From the NCBI GenBank assembly GCA_043228905.1, contig JBHGNT010000014.1, positions 12,400,001 through 12,464,000 of the forward strand: a stretch of 64,000 bases of DNA. The letters are read 5' to 3'. Source of the DNA: Azolla caroliniana. Taxonomy: Eukaryota > Polypodiophyta. The notes below the pieces were generated by a model. It worked only from the letters and a program-made list of their open reading frames with translations. It was not told the origin of the DNA and made no database searches. Shown here piece after piece: positions 53,852-64,000 of this stretch. Position 1 is the stretch's first letter, and each line of letters begins with the position of its first letter. A program made the position numbers and the translations under genes.

Positions 53852-55843
53852 CTCCCCCTCAAGCTCAACCTGAGGTGGGGTCGTAGTGTCGACCTCTATG
53901 GCAGTCGGTTCTTTCAACCGACTCCTCCTGGTGTCACTCCGCCTTGCTCGCGCTCCTCGTCCGGTTTGGTCCCGTTTGCCGCGACCCCTTTGGTTCTGTG
54001 TGCCTCGACCCTCTCGGTCAGTATGTCTGCTCAATAGGCCCATCTCAGCAGTCACGTTGCTGTGACTTCGGCGCTTGCCGATCCGTCGGTTCTCCCACGA
54101 TGGCATCGACTTCCGTTGTGTCCGTGTCCCCTTGGCCTTCAGTCGATCCGTCTCATCCGGATCCATCTGTTGATCTGAGTCAGCTGTCTCCGACTCGTTC
54201 CAGCTCTTGTTCGAATCGGTACACCCCGATTCGACTTCCGGCGTCAGGCCTCTCACCACATCGGCCATGCTTCCCTCGGCTTCTTCAGCCGGCGAACCGA
54301 AATCGAATTCTTCATTCGACTTTGTATCATGGTCAGTACCATCGTGATGACCTCCGCACAACATGTGCTTCTCTTCCTGAGTGCACATCTCTTCTTCACA
54401 ACCGCTTCCTCCGACCTGTTCAGATGTGTCGACTTCCTTCGTCGACTCGGCTTCCTTCAGCTTCTTGTCTCCTCTTCTTCCGGCTCTCCTCTTACCGACG
54501 GGTTCAACAGGTTTTTGGCCTTTGCCCGTTTCGGTAGAGACTTTACCCTTGCTTCTCCCCCTCAAGTGCGGCACGTCGAGATGTTGAATACCAAGCATGT
54601 CGGTAAAGTGCTGCAACTTGTCCGATCCGAGTGGCTTGGTGAAGATGTCGGCAATTTTCCGATCCGTATGAACATACCGTAGGTCAACTTCACCGCTCAG
54701 GACCCGCTCACGCACGAAGTGGTAGTGCACCTCGATGTGCTTTGTGCGAGCATGGAACACAGGGTTCCTGGCGAGCTGTAGGCTGCTCATGTTATCGCAG
54801 TAAATCGGGATCGGGGTCGGCACCTCGATCCGCAAGTCTCGCAGCAGTCGCCGAAGCCAGATGGCTTCACAAGTGGCAACGGTAGCGGCCCGGTACTTAG
54901 CCTCAGTGCTTGACAAAGCCATTGTGGGCTGCTTCTTGCTGCTCCATGCAACGACCGTGCTACCTATGGAGAACATGTATCCGGAAGTGGAGCGGCGATC
55001 AGACGCATCGCCGGCCCAGTCAACATCTGTGTAACTGGCAAGATCTTCGGGTATACTTCGCCGGTATAGCAGTCCCCGGTCCTTAGTGCCGCTGACATAC
55101 CGTAATATTCTTTGCGCGCACTGAAGGTGCTCCACGGTCGGCTTCTGCATGAACTGACTCACCATGCCGACCGGATAGCTGATGTTGGGTCGGGTGATGG
55201 TTAAGTAGATCAGGCTTCCGACAACCTGTCGGAACCGTTTCTCATTGCAGGCCGGTCCGGAGTTGGGACGGAGCTTCTGGTTCCGATCCAAGGGTGTGGA
55301 GACAGGTCGGCAATTCGACATGCCGAACTTATACAACATATTCAACACGTAATGTCGTTGTGAGAGCAATATGCCATCGGGGGTCCGGATCACTTCGATC
55401 CCAAGAAAATAATGAAGGTCCCCCAGGTCCTTCATTTCGAATGCGTCCGACAACTGGGACTTGACGCGGTTGATTTTGGGAAGACCCAATCCGGTGATGA
55501 CTAAATCATCCACATACAAGAGTATACATACCGGACCGTCAGAGCCTTGCCGGATGAACAACGAAGAGTCTGACTTAGAGACAGCAAACCCCAGCTTACG
55601 CAACCAGTGCGTGATCTTCGCGTTCCAGGCTCGGGGGGCTTGCTTCAAGCCGTAAAGCGACTTCTTCAGTCGGCATACCGCCGACTTGTTCATCTCCAAG
55701 TGAAATCCGGGGGGCTGAGTCATAAAGACTTCTTCTTCAAGCTCTCCTTGAAGGAAGGCGTTCTTCACATCCATCTGGTGAAGATGCCACCCCCTTGCCG
55801 CAGCAACCGCCAGTATCACACGAACCATCGTCATCTTCGCCAC
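53846..55843 (-). pseudogene. Copia-D2 RT, RNase H and 240-residue C-terminal tail
   Basis: 665 codons open without a break. RT from MTMVRVILAVAAARGWHLHQ through LLYVDDLVIT, RNase H with LSSTEAKYRAA and YCDNMSSLQLARNP, ending ADIFTKPLG and LGIQHLDVP near residue 425. The frame then runs on for about 240 residues: a Lys/Arg/Glu-rich part, CX6C and CMLCGGHHDGTDH (a possible metal-binding cluster), an acidic part, and an Arg/Gly-rich end (RGRGKRDQTGRGARARR). It ends in VELEGEC, reading through the polypurine tract, with the stop in the first bases of the LTR. Upstream, a TAG at 55880-55882 and the Gypsy-E insertion cut it. The tail is colinear with Copia-D1, so it is a family trait. Confidence 0.85.
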
Positions 55844-55895
55844 AGGAGCGAAGGTCTCATCATAGTCGATTCCGTGGGTCTACGCGTATCCCTTC

Positions 55896-56351
55896 TGTTA
55901 CCCGGACCCGGACAGTCAGTTTTACCGAACAGGTGGGAAAGCGTCGAAAAACAGAGTCGGTTCGGATCGACTGTTCGGATCAATGACTCAGCAGGAAAAC
56001 GAAGAGAACTAAGTTAGTTAGATAATTTTGTAAATCTTGTTAGAGAGTAGGAATAGTTCTTGATGAGAAAAGACCTTCGGTATACCTATAAAAGGGAACC
56101 AAAGGCATTGTAAGAAAGGTCGTTTTATTTAGTAATATAAGTTTAAGTTAGGAATATCTTGTACGGATTCTGTGTTTCTCTGTTGTCTATGATCTTAAGT
56201 GCAAGCTTCCTAATTTATAGCTAAATAACGATCACGAGAATTACCGATTAATATAGCAATTCCGTTCGTAAAACACAATTCCTTGTTAGAACGTTGAGTA
56301 GCGACGTTCACTCTTCTGTATCGGGAGTAGTTAGTAATTAGCCGATTAACA
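55896..56351 (+). repeat. Gypsy-E 5' LTR
   Basis: Starts TGTTACCCGGACCCGG, proposed end GCCGATTAACA. TATA box inside. The 3' limit is a proposal because the partner LTR is not in the window. Confidence 0.7.
56087..56095 (+). promoter_or_regulatory. LTR TATA box
   Basis: TATAAAAGG in the Gypsy-E LTR, placed to start the genomic transcript at about 56120. Confidence 0.7.
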
Positions 56352-56410
56352 CAGAAGAATTTTGGCACGCCCGGTTACATCTGCAGTTAAGCAGAGAACA
56401 ATTCGAATGG

Positions 56411-59400
56411 ATGTCGTATGAAGAAGAGGCACCGGTTAGTTGTAAGCGCCCTCGTACAAGGTCAGTTACGAAGGTAGTGCAGCAAGCGTTCATTACGAAA
56501 GAACAGCCGGAATCAAGCACAAAGTGGTCGAAACTCCCTGACTTATCCGATCAATTACCTTCAGACGAAAAACAGACGGAAGAGGTATCGTTTTACGACA
56601 TTTGGGACGATATGCCTTATACTTATTCTAAGTTCCGGGAAGGAACAGATGCAGAAGCACATGTTAGGGATTTCTTAACGACATGGGAGATTAACCATGG
56701 AGCTCAGCGATTGTCGGCAGATGCCGAAGATAAGTCAAAAATCGCTGAGTTTGTCTTATCATTAGACGGATATTCCGCTAATTGGTTTGCGCAGAACGGT
56801 CTTCAAGGATTTCCATCCTTCGAAGTATTAACTAGTAAATTTTTACAATTATTTCATCAACAAATTCCGCAGAAGGATTTGATTGCGCAATTTTATGCGT
56901 TATATCAAGAAAAAAATGAAACAGTATCTCAGTTTGTGATACGATTTCAGAACTTACAGCTTCAGATTTCAAGACCGATTCCGGATAAAGAATTAAAAGA
57001 AGTCTTTCTAGAAGCTGTAAAAGAACCATTAAGGACGACATTGAAAGTGTTCGATTTTCGAAATCAGACTATCGAACAAGTCATTGATAAAGCAATAGAA
57101 ATGGGTCGACCACCGGTCAATGTTCAGAGTATGGACATGTCGGCATTACACCGAACATTACCAACAATGGAGGAGTTACAATTTCGACAAGCAGTGCAAT
57201 GCACCACTTGTTTAAATACGGGGCATTCGGCAATTGACTGTACGTTAAGAACACATTGTACAATATGTCATTCAAAATTACATTCCGTAGAACAATGTGA
57301 ATATAATCTGCTTAAAAAGACTACAGCGTCAGTACGACAAATTTTTGCTGACAATGGTTACCAAAATAACACTAATCTGTTCAATGGTTATCAAAATAAT
57401 AATTTTTCACAAAATCAGCAAAATGTACAACAGAACCCGGTTCTGCAGCCAAATCAGATCTTTTCACAACAAAATTTGCAACCCACTCAAGTGACTCAAG
57501 CATTTCAACCAGGTTTTGCTCAATCCAACCCACCATTCGTACAGAATCCGAATCAATATTTTCAACAAAATAATCAAAGTTTCCAACAAGGTAACCCACC
57601 ATTTCAAGGGTTTCAACAGAACTGTCCGAATGTGCAACCGAATTATACATTTCAACCAAATCCGGCATTTCAACCGGGTAATATGACTTTTCAACATAAT
57701 ACTCAAACTGTTCCACAAAATAATCAAATGTTTCAACAGAGTAATTTTTCGCCAAATCAGGAGTTCGGGATACCACATAATATAGCACAACCAAATGATA
57801 ATACTGAACAATTTAGGCCGAATAGGTATAAAAACAAGAGATTTTACAAACCAAAAGCTACACGTCAATACCAACAAAACTCGAATGGTAATGAAGAGCA
57901 GCAATTTAATAACGGGCAATTTGCACATGGAGAGACCAGTGCAACATTTGTGCCCACTTGTTACATTTGTCGACAACAAGGCCATTATGCTAATCAATGT
58001 CCGGTTAAAGGAAAGGGTCCAGCAGTTAATATGGTAATACCGGAAGTTCAGCAAGTAATGACACGCAGCAAAAGCAAACAATCAGAGTGGGAAATTCAGG
58101 AAGAAGTTCGGAAGGCCGCAAAGGAATGGGTGGATGAAGCAAATCAAAGTAATGTGAATCGAATGTTACAAGATAATAACATCGACCAGGACATCGCTGT
58201 ACAACAGTCATTGGAGAATAAGGAACAGGAAGAAACTTGGAAACTGTTGGCTGATTGTCAAGTGTCATTACCACTTAAGGGCTTACTTAAGTTAGTACCA
58301 AGGTTTACAGAAAAAGTGGCAGCATTAATTACATATAAAGGTTCCGAACAAATAGCAGTACACTACAATCAGCCAAGTAATAACCCTTCGATCATGGATG
58401 AACAGAATCCGTCTATTAAGGTAATACTTTACGGGCAAGAAATCGGAAATGTGATTATAGATGGAGGCTCGGGTGTTAATGTGATTAACAAAACTACATG
58501 TGAAAAACTGGGAATCACGGAATGGGAAGCATGTCCGTTTTGGTTACGAATGGCAGATACAAGTACGGTACGACCGATTGGTTTGCTTCGACAACTGGAT
58601 GTAATAATCGGGGGACACAGTTTTCAGATTTCGGTAGTAATTTTGCAGTTAGAAACACAGGGAGCATACCCCTTGTTATTGGGGAGACCATGGTTAAAGA
58701 CAGCTAATATTAAACAAAATTGGAAACAAAATGTGCTAACATTTAGAAAAGGAAAAAACAAGGTCAGGATTCCGACGCACAACAAAGTGACAACAAGCAA
58801 ACAGAGTTTACCTGTATATGCAGAAGCAGTTAATATGATGGAAGGATTGGACGAGGAAGAAGAAAGTCAGTATTTTGATGATAATCAAAAAATCATCCCT
58901 CTATTTGAGGTAGATATTTTGCAAGCATTAACACCATATGTAGACTCACACGAAGAAGTGCCAATCGATGAGCAAACAATAAAAGAAATACGGATGCAAC
59001 AAGAAGCTACAGAAAAGGAATTGCAGGTATCTCAGAGAGTGCAAGCCTCAGCATTGGAGGAAATTGATTTGGCAGGAGTAGAGGATGCTGAAAGAAAAAC
59101 AATCTTGATTGCCAGAGATTTGATGGAAAATGACAAACGGATATTAACAACATTACTATTACAATATAAAGATGTTTTTGCATGGTCCTTTGACGATATG
59201 AAAGGTCTGGATCCCGCTTTTTGTCAACATCAAATCAATTTGCATAAAGATGCAAAGCCAGTACAACAACGCAGGTACAGGTTGAATCCGAATTATGCTA
59301 TCAAAGTAAAAGAAGAAATCGATAAACTCTTAAAAGTAGGATTTATTCGACCCGTCAAAAAATCAACATGGCTGAGTCCGATAGTAGTCGTCCCGAAAAA

Positions 59401-61898
59401 GAATGGGAAAATTCGTGTATGTGTGGATTACAGAAAATTGAATGCAGCGACAATTACGGATGCGTTTCCATTGCCATTCACAGATGGGATATTAGATGCA
59501 GTAGCGGGACATGAAATTTATAGTTTCTTGGATGGGTTCAGTGGGTACAATCAGGTACGGATGAATCCGGAAGATCAGGAAAAGACAGCTTTCGTCACAG
59601 AATGGGGTGTCTTTGTGGCAGTAGTCATGATGTTCGGTTTAAAAACAGCTCCAGCTACATTTCAGCGGGTAATACAGGAAATATTCGGGCAATATATTCC
59701 AGCTTTCATGCAGGTGTTTTTAGATGATTTTGCAGTTTATAGTCGGAAAGCGGATCATTTTGAACATTTACGGCTATGTTTAGAAAAATGTCGAAAAGGG
59801 CGTCTGAGTTTAAATCCAGCCAAATGCGCATTCGGGGTAATGAGTGGTACATTACTTGGGCATATTGTCAGTCAAGAAGGGATTGCAGTGGACCCAGATA
59901 AAGTTAAAGCAATTATTGAGGCAACACCACCAACAAATGCTAAAGCTCTAAGTAGATTTTTGGGTCAAATTCGGTGGCACAGTAGAATGATGAGATATCT
60001 AGCAGACATTGCTATTCCGTTACACACAGCAGTACACAAAGTTCCTTTTATATGGACAAGTATAGAACAAGACGCGTACGAATGTCTCAAGAAGATGCTG
60101 ACGAACGTACCGGTAGTTCAACCACCGGACTGGAACAAACCATTTCATGTTTTCGTCGATGCGTCGGACATTGCCATAGGCAGTGCTTTAATGCAATTAT
60201 CCGAACCTAACTGGTATAGGCCGGTATACTATGCCAGTAGGAAACTTTCGTCGGCCGAAAGAAACTATTCAACAACCGAAAGAGAAGCTTTGGGAATGAT
60301 ATATAGTGTGAACAAATTTCGACATTACCTTTTGGGTAAGAAATTTACATTTCATGTGGATCATTCGGCTTTACTGTATCTAGTTTCCAAACAAGAATTG
60401 ACAGGCAAGTTGGCCCGATGGACATTATTGCTTCAAGAGTTTGAGTTTGACATTATACATCGACCAGGAGCACAACACGCAATTGCTGACTATCTCAGTC
60501 GGCTTGAGTCTGGAGAAGAAGCGGTTGGGGTTAAAGATGATTTTCCAGATACTCAATTATTTCGAGTGGAGGCCGTAAAAGCACATGAAGTGAATGAGGA
60601 AAAGGAGGATGAATGGATTTCCGAAATGACGATATTTCTATCAACAGGAATTCCGGCCGACCACATGTCGACAGATGAAAGGAAAAGAATTGCAGTACGA
60701 AGTCGGAATTTTTGTTTATTTAATGACATGTTGTATCATAAAGGAGCGGATGGAATATGGCGAAGGGCAGTACGAAAATTTGAAAAATCAGCCATATTAA
60801 CAGAGTCACATTGTGGAATTGCTGGCGGTCATTACGCAGGGGAAGCAACAGCCAGAAAAATATGGAATAACGGGTTATGGTGGCCAACGGTGATGAAAGA
60901 TGCTAACGAATACTGTAAGAAATGCGATTTGTGTCAAAGAATGGGACAACCAACCGAAAAGGATCGAATGCCTTTTCAACCGGTTTTACCTCTTGAGCCA
61001 TTTCAGAAATGGGGCTTAGATTTTGTTGGCCCATTCAAACCAGCAACTGCAAGAACCGGTAATCGATATATCATAATTGCGACTGACTATTGCACAAAAT
61101 GGGTTGAAGCAAAAGCTCTCAGGGACAATACGGCAGCATCCACAGCAAAATTCCTGTATGAGTATATATGGTGTCGATTCGGTTGCCCAATAGAATTGGT
61201 AAGCGATCAAGGCACTCATTTTATTAACAAGTTAATTAACGAATTAACCAATTACTATGCCGTAGTTCATAAGAAAAGTACGCCTTACTATCCCCAAGCT
61301 AATGGATTGGCAGAATCAACAAATAAAACAATTCAAACAATTTTAAAGAAGATAGTGAATGAAAATCGTACTGATTGGGATCAAAAGTTAAATAGTGCAT
61401 TATGGGCATATCGTACTTCGTACAAAACATCCATTAAATCAACACCTTTCCGAATGGCATTCGGACTCGAAGCCGTTATGCCAATCGAATTTCAAATTCC
61501 GACACTTCGTATCCAAGCAACGAATAAGTTAAATGAAAAAGAATCGGAGCAGATACGCAAAGAGGCTTTATTAGTATTAGAAGAAGAACGGATTCAATCA
61601 ATGTCAGCACTAGAACACAAGCAGAGACAAATCAAGGCATTCGTAAACCGACATCGAAGGAAATCGGAAGTGCAATTCGAAATTGGGAAACCGGTATTGG
61701 TATTCCAGACGAGAATGGGACTTATGCCTGGGAAACTCCGGTATAGATGGACAGGTCCAGTATGGATAATTAATAGTAAAAATGGTACGTACCAACTGGG
61801 ATCATTAACCGGAGAGGTTTTACCGAAATGGGTAAATGGATTTCGGCTTAAACCGTATTTGGGAGATATGCCGGTAAATCCGTTTATTCAAACGGAAG

Positions 61899-61903
<5 letters not shown>
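56411..61903 (+). CDS. Gypsy-E gag-pol polyprotein, 1830 residues, intact
   Basis: A single open frame. Gag core at residues ~70-240 (FREGTDAEAHVRDFLTTWEI, SKFLQLFHQQIP). Zinc knuckles at 264-277 (CTTCLNTGHSAIDC), 283-296 (CTICHSKLHSVEQC) and 517-530 (CYICRQQGHYANQC). Between the second and third is a Gln/Asn/Phe-rich stretch of about 180 residues (~315-495) full of FQ and NQ pairs. Protease at IIDGGSGVNVI (Asp684), and RT with CVDYRKLNAATI and VFLDDFAVY (Asp1105-Asp1106). RNase H has HVFVDASDIAIGSALM and TEREALGMIYSVNKFRHYL. Integrase has an HHCC module (YCKKCDLCQ), LDFVGPF, VSDQGTHF and YPQANGLAESTNK, so catalytic D, D and E are present. The ORF ends after a GPF/Y-like part (RWTGPVWI) with no chromodomain. 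All key residues seen are intact, so it may be active. Confidence 0.93.

Positions 61904-61942
<39 letters not shown>
61902..61942. repeat. Poly-A tract (41 nt) at the gag-pol stop
   Basis: Starts within the TAA stop codon itself. Separates gag-pol from the promoter and ORF that follow. Confidence 0.9.
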
Positions 61943-61944
<2 letters not shown>

Positions 61945-62001
61945 AACTCACTCAATAGTTCTTGTCAAATGTGAATCTTGCCATAAACAGTATGAATCGA
62001 C

Positions 62002-62010
62002 TATAAATAG
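62002..62010 (+). promoter_or_regulatory. Internal TATA box before ORF2
   Basis: TATAAATAG, about 100 bp after the gag-pol stop and 104 bp before the ORF2 ATG. It would place a start site near 62035. Not shown to be used. Confidence 0.5.
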
Positions 62011-62113
62011 AAGGAGGAATTGCATGATTATTAGTAACAAGTACAACCACTACACGTAGAGTGAATACTAATTAATTCCTACATTAATAGTAATTACTAA
62101 TCTTTAAGTCATC

Positions 62114-64000
62114 ATGCATAAATTAATATCTTTAAAACATATTTCTGTATCGTCTGTATCGCCAAAACAACGGAAACGAGTGCAGATATCGAAACAGTCT
62201 GAGCTTCCTTCGTGCCCTAGATCGCCCAAACTCTGTTTTTCTGATTTTCATCGCTACAGAAACTGTGCAGATCTGCAACTGTCATCGACAAGTGATTCAG
62301 AACAAGGAAACACAGAAGTCATGCCGATTCCTGTATCTGACGAACTGCGATTGTGGCTTCATGAGAGAAACTTACAAGGTTTCATCAAAATAGCAGAAGC
62401 GGAACCTCATCCGCAGGCGGAGGAATTGATACAACAAATAGACATCACCAAAATCACAACAAAGAAAATACGACATGCATTACAGATGCCAAGAGGAGGT
62501 TTTGAGGCAGTTAAAAAACCTTCATCAGAAGCACTCCAATCGTATTTCGGGGAATACTCACCCTCGGCAAAAGCATATCAGACTTATGGGGGTCGGGATG
62601 AGTTTTTTCATGAAGTGGCGAGGTTTTTACTAGAGGTGGGATTTGTCAGTCCTCGTTTTTATTGTATGCCGAAAAAAAGGGCTGGGTTTATTATAGCCGC
62701 ATATGAAAAAGAGGATTTCAACTGGCCACTATTGTCGGGGGAGGCTCTGAGAGAGCAGCTACAAGGGGTAAAAACAGGAAAACCGATGAAGCAAATTTTT
62801 GGCCGTTGGTTATCAGTATTGTTTCCGATTCAAGAATCGGAAATTCCTGTTCAGTCAAGAAGACCACCGATAATACAAGCAACACGAAGACACCGACAGT
62901 TAGTACATGAAGAATGGATAGAAGAAGAATCGGCACATGCCAATAATATACAAACAAATATGTCTCAGTCGGAACCACCTAGACCAGAGAATTCCGAAAA
63001 CAGACCACCAGAAACGGTTGACAATTTGAGAAACAAGCAACAGCCAACAGAAAATCGACAAAGAACAAGGATTAAACAAAAGGCTAATCGGCAATTCCAA
63101 CCAGAAAACAGGGAAGGATCAGCACCAAAAAGGCAACGCACAAATGAAAACTCGAATACGCCTGTGGTAACAGAAGTACTAAAACCAGGGGATGAGAGCA
63201 TTTCGACACAACCTCACCAAGGACAATCTTCAAAAGTAGCCATTCGGGAAGCACATGGATACTTGGATATCCCACCAGCAGCACATGAATTAGCGGCCAT
63301 TTTGCAGTTCGGAACTTCATACGAACTGGTTGAATGGTTGGCTAAAAGACTGACAGAAGTATCAGAACGGCTGGCTCAAGAACATAATGACCGAATAATG
63401 ATACAGAAAGCTTTACGAGGAGTGTTGGAACCTCAAGAAAAAGCAGAGATAGAGAAAATAGGCCGGAAAAGAAGTGCACAGCATAGAGGGGAGGCTATTG
63501 AAATGCCACCATTACATGAAGCACTGGTCGAAATTCATAAAGAATATGAAACGGCACGCAAAGCAGCCAGTGATATGGCTGAAAGATACAAAAGTATATC
63601 AGCATCGGCGGAGGTGCTGAAGCATCAGTTTTGTAACATACAAGCAGAAAATAAAGAACTAAAGGAAAGTCTAAACAAATGGGAAACACAGGCACGGCTT
63701 ATGGTGTCGGAATCAGAATGGCAACAGAAATTGGAGGTTACTGAGAAAGCACGACAAGCCGAAACAACAAGGGCCAACAATGCAGTATTTCGAACTATAG
63801 AATTAGAAAAACAATTAGAAACCATTCAGAATGATCAATGCAAAGCTCTCGAAGAAAAAAATCAAGTAATAAACGAATTACAGAAAAATCTAGAAGAAGT
63901 TAAGACGGCCAATCATACATATACCGAACAAATTGAAGAATTCGAAAGGTATATAGTGTCACAGGAAAGTCAATTGACAGAAAAACAGCAGAGTCTTGAA
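62114..64000 (+). CDS. Gypsy-E second ORF, at least 629 residues, unknown coiled-coil protein (partial)
   Basis: ATG at 62114 is the first after an in-frame TAA at 62105-62107. The frame has no stop through to the last base of the window, so it is incomplete at its 3' end. Residues ~78-255 look globular (LRLWLHERNLQGFIKIAEAE, FFHEVARFLLEVGFVSPRFY). Residues ~255-400 are polar and disordered with basic clusters (RTRIKQK, PKRQR near 337), which could be nuclear signals. From ~475 to the edge it is Glu/Gln/Lys-rich heptad sequence (LKHQFCNIQAENKELKESLN), a long coiled coil. I recognise no catalytic motif, signal peptide or membrane segment, so it does not look like an envelope protein. Base and codon use resemble the gag-pol. 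It is best described as an additional ORF of the element; function unknown. Confidence 0.85.
   Translation, partial: MHKLISLKHISVSSVSPKQRKRVQISKQSELPSCPRSPKLCFSDFHRYRNCADLQLSSTSDSEQGNTEVMPIPVSDELRLWLHERNLQGFIKIAEAEPHPQAEELIQQIDITKITTKKIRHALQMPRGGFEAVKKPSSEALQSYFGEYSPSAKAYQTYGGRDEFFHEVARFLLEVGFVSPRFYCMPKKRAGFIIAAYEKEDFNWPLLSGEALREQLQGVKTGKPMKQIFGRWLSVLFPIQESEIPVQSRRPPIIQATRRHRQLVHEEWIEEESAHANNIQTNMSQSEPPRPENSENRPPETVDNLRNKQQPTENRQRTRIKQKANRQFQPENREGSAPKRQRTNENSNTPVVTEVLKPGDESISTQPHQGQSSKVAIREAHGYLDIPPAAHELAAILQFGTSYELVEWLAKRLTEVSERLAQEHNDRIMIQKALRGVLEPQEKAEIEKIGRKRSAQHRGEAIEMPPLHEALVEIHKEYETARKAASDMAERYKSISASAEVLKHQFCNIQAENKELKESLNKWETQARLMVSESEWQQKLEVTEKARQAETTRANNAVFRTIELEKQLETIQNDQCKALEEKNQVINELQKNLEEVKTANHTYTEQIEEFERYIVSQESQLTEKQQSLE

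Larger units (their letters stand above)
53442..55895 (-). mobile_element. Copia-D2, 5' part cut off by Gypsy-E
   Basis: Same family as Copia-D1. 3' LTR 53442-53851, purine tract at 53852-53864, then RNase H and RT up to KGYA at 55895, where Gypsy-E begins. Left flank GCTTT (53437-53441). The rest should lie beyond Gypsy-E, right of the window. Confidence 0.9.
55896..64000 (+). mobile_element. Gypsy-E, non-chromovirus Gypsy element with an extra ORF, runs off the edge
   Basis: Plus strand: 5' LTR 55896-56351, short leader, gag-pol 56411-61903, A-tract, TATA box, second ORF from 62114. Left flank CCTTC (55891-55895); the 3' LTR is outside. The intact long ORF and its position as the youngest layer of the nest suggest recent insertion. 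No chromodomain. The DGGSG protease and the leader motif TTTGGCACGCCCGG point to the Tat/Athila side of Gypsy, but the lineage is not fixed. Confidence 0.88.

Noticed and set aside
57381-58081. Minus-strand frames of 137-205 codons inside Gypsy-E gag
   Set aside because: Shadow of the low-complexity Gln/Asn-rich region on the opposite strand.
62718-63825. Several minus-strand frames of 60-86 codons
   Set aside because: Antisense to the long plus-strand ORF at 62114-64000, which is far longer and has a consistent domain layout.
62114-64000. ORF2 of Gypsy-E as a retroviral-type envelope
   Set aside because: No signal peptide, transmembrane segment or cleavage site is visible; the C-terminal part is a polar coiled coil.

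Overview
The window is nuclear DNA from a land plant, probably a flowering plant. The evidence is a split ATG8 gene with plant-style introns, a PLS-class pentatricopeptide-repeat gene, an acyl-protein-thioesterase-like first exon, and a dense load of plant Copia and Gypsy LTR retrotransposons with the usual plant primer-binding site (TGGTATCAGAGC). I cannot name the species. Only three host loci are recognisable; most of the rest is nested mobile DNA.

1-6.1 kb: a decayed Copia copy and a decayed LINE 3' end, then a ~92-bp tandem repeat and the first coding exon (minus strand) of a thioesterase-like gene. 6.1-17.7 kb: a minus-strand chromovirus (Gypsy-A) about 80 bp upstream of that start codon. 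A young complete Copia (Copia-D1, 10600-16529, target duplication GCGAG) lies inside its gag. 17.9-22 kb: a hAT-type MITE with a perfect 8-bp duplication, then two solo LTRs of one family in opposite orientation, one of them split by a LINE.

23-30.9 kb is the gene island: an intact 591-codon PPR gene (minus) and an apparently intact five-coding-exon ATG8 gene (plus). The putative ATG8 5'-UTR intron is filled with two tandem-repeat arrays, and its second coding exon is partly duplicated. 31-40 kb: several 5'-truncated LINEs, a tRNA-derived SINE, a Copia remnant with a nested solo LTR, and a third solo LTR that splits a LINE frame.

40.2-64 kb is one deep nest. An old Copia (Copia-C) was invaded by Copia-B (42305-47196, AGTTT), a deleted chromovirus remnant, an unknown insert that itself carries a solo LTR (50617-51617, GAAGG), and Copia-D2. 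Copia-D2 was then interrupted by Gypsy-E, which runs off the right edge. Gypsy-E has an uninterrupted 1830-codon gag-pol with a long Gln/Asn-rich insert between zinc knuckles. Downstream of it is a second open frame (62114-64000, at least 629 codons, still open at the edge) with its own TATA box. This second frame is the least explained coding sequence here.

Two themes recur. One LINE group, and a SINE, have every readable end inside or against (TC)n/(GA)n tracts. In addition, most premature stops in the LTR elements are of the kind produced by deamination of methylated cytosine. Boundaries come from reading the sequence by eye; no database search was possible.
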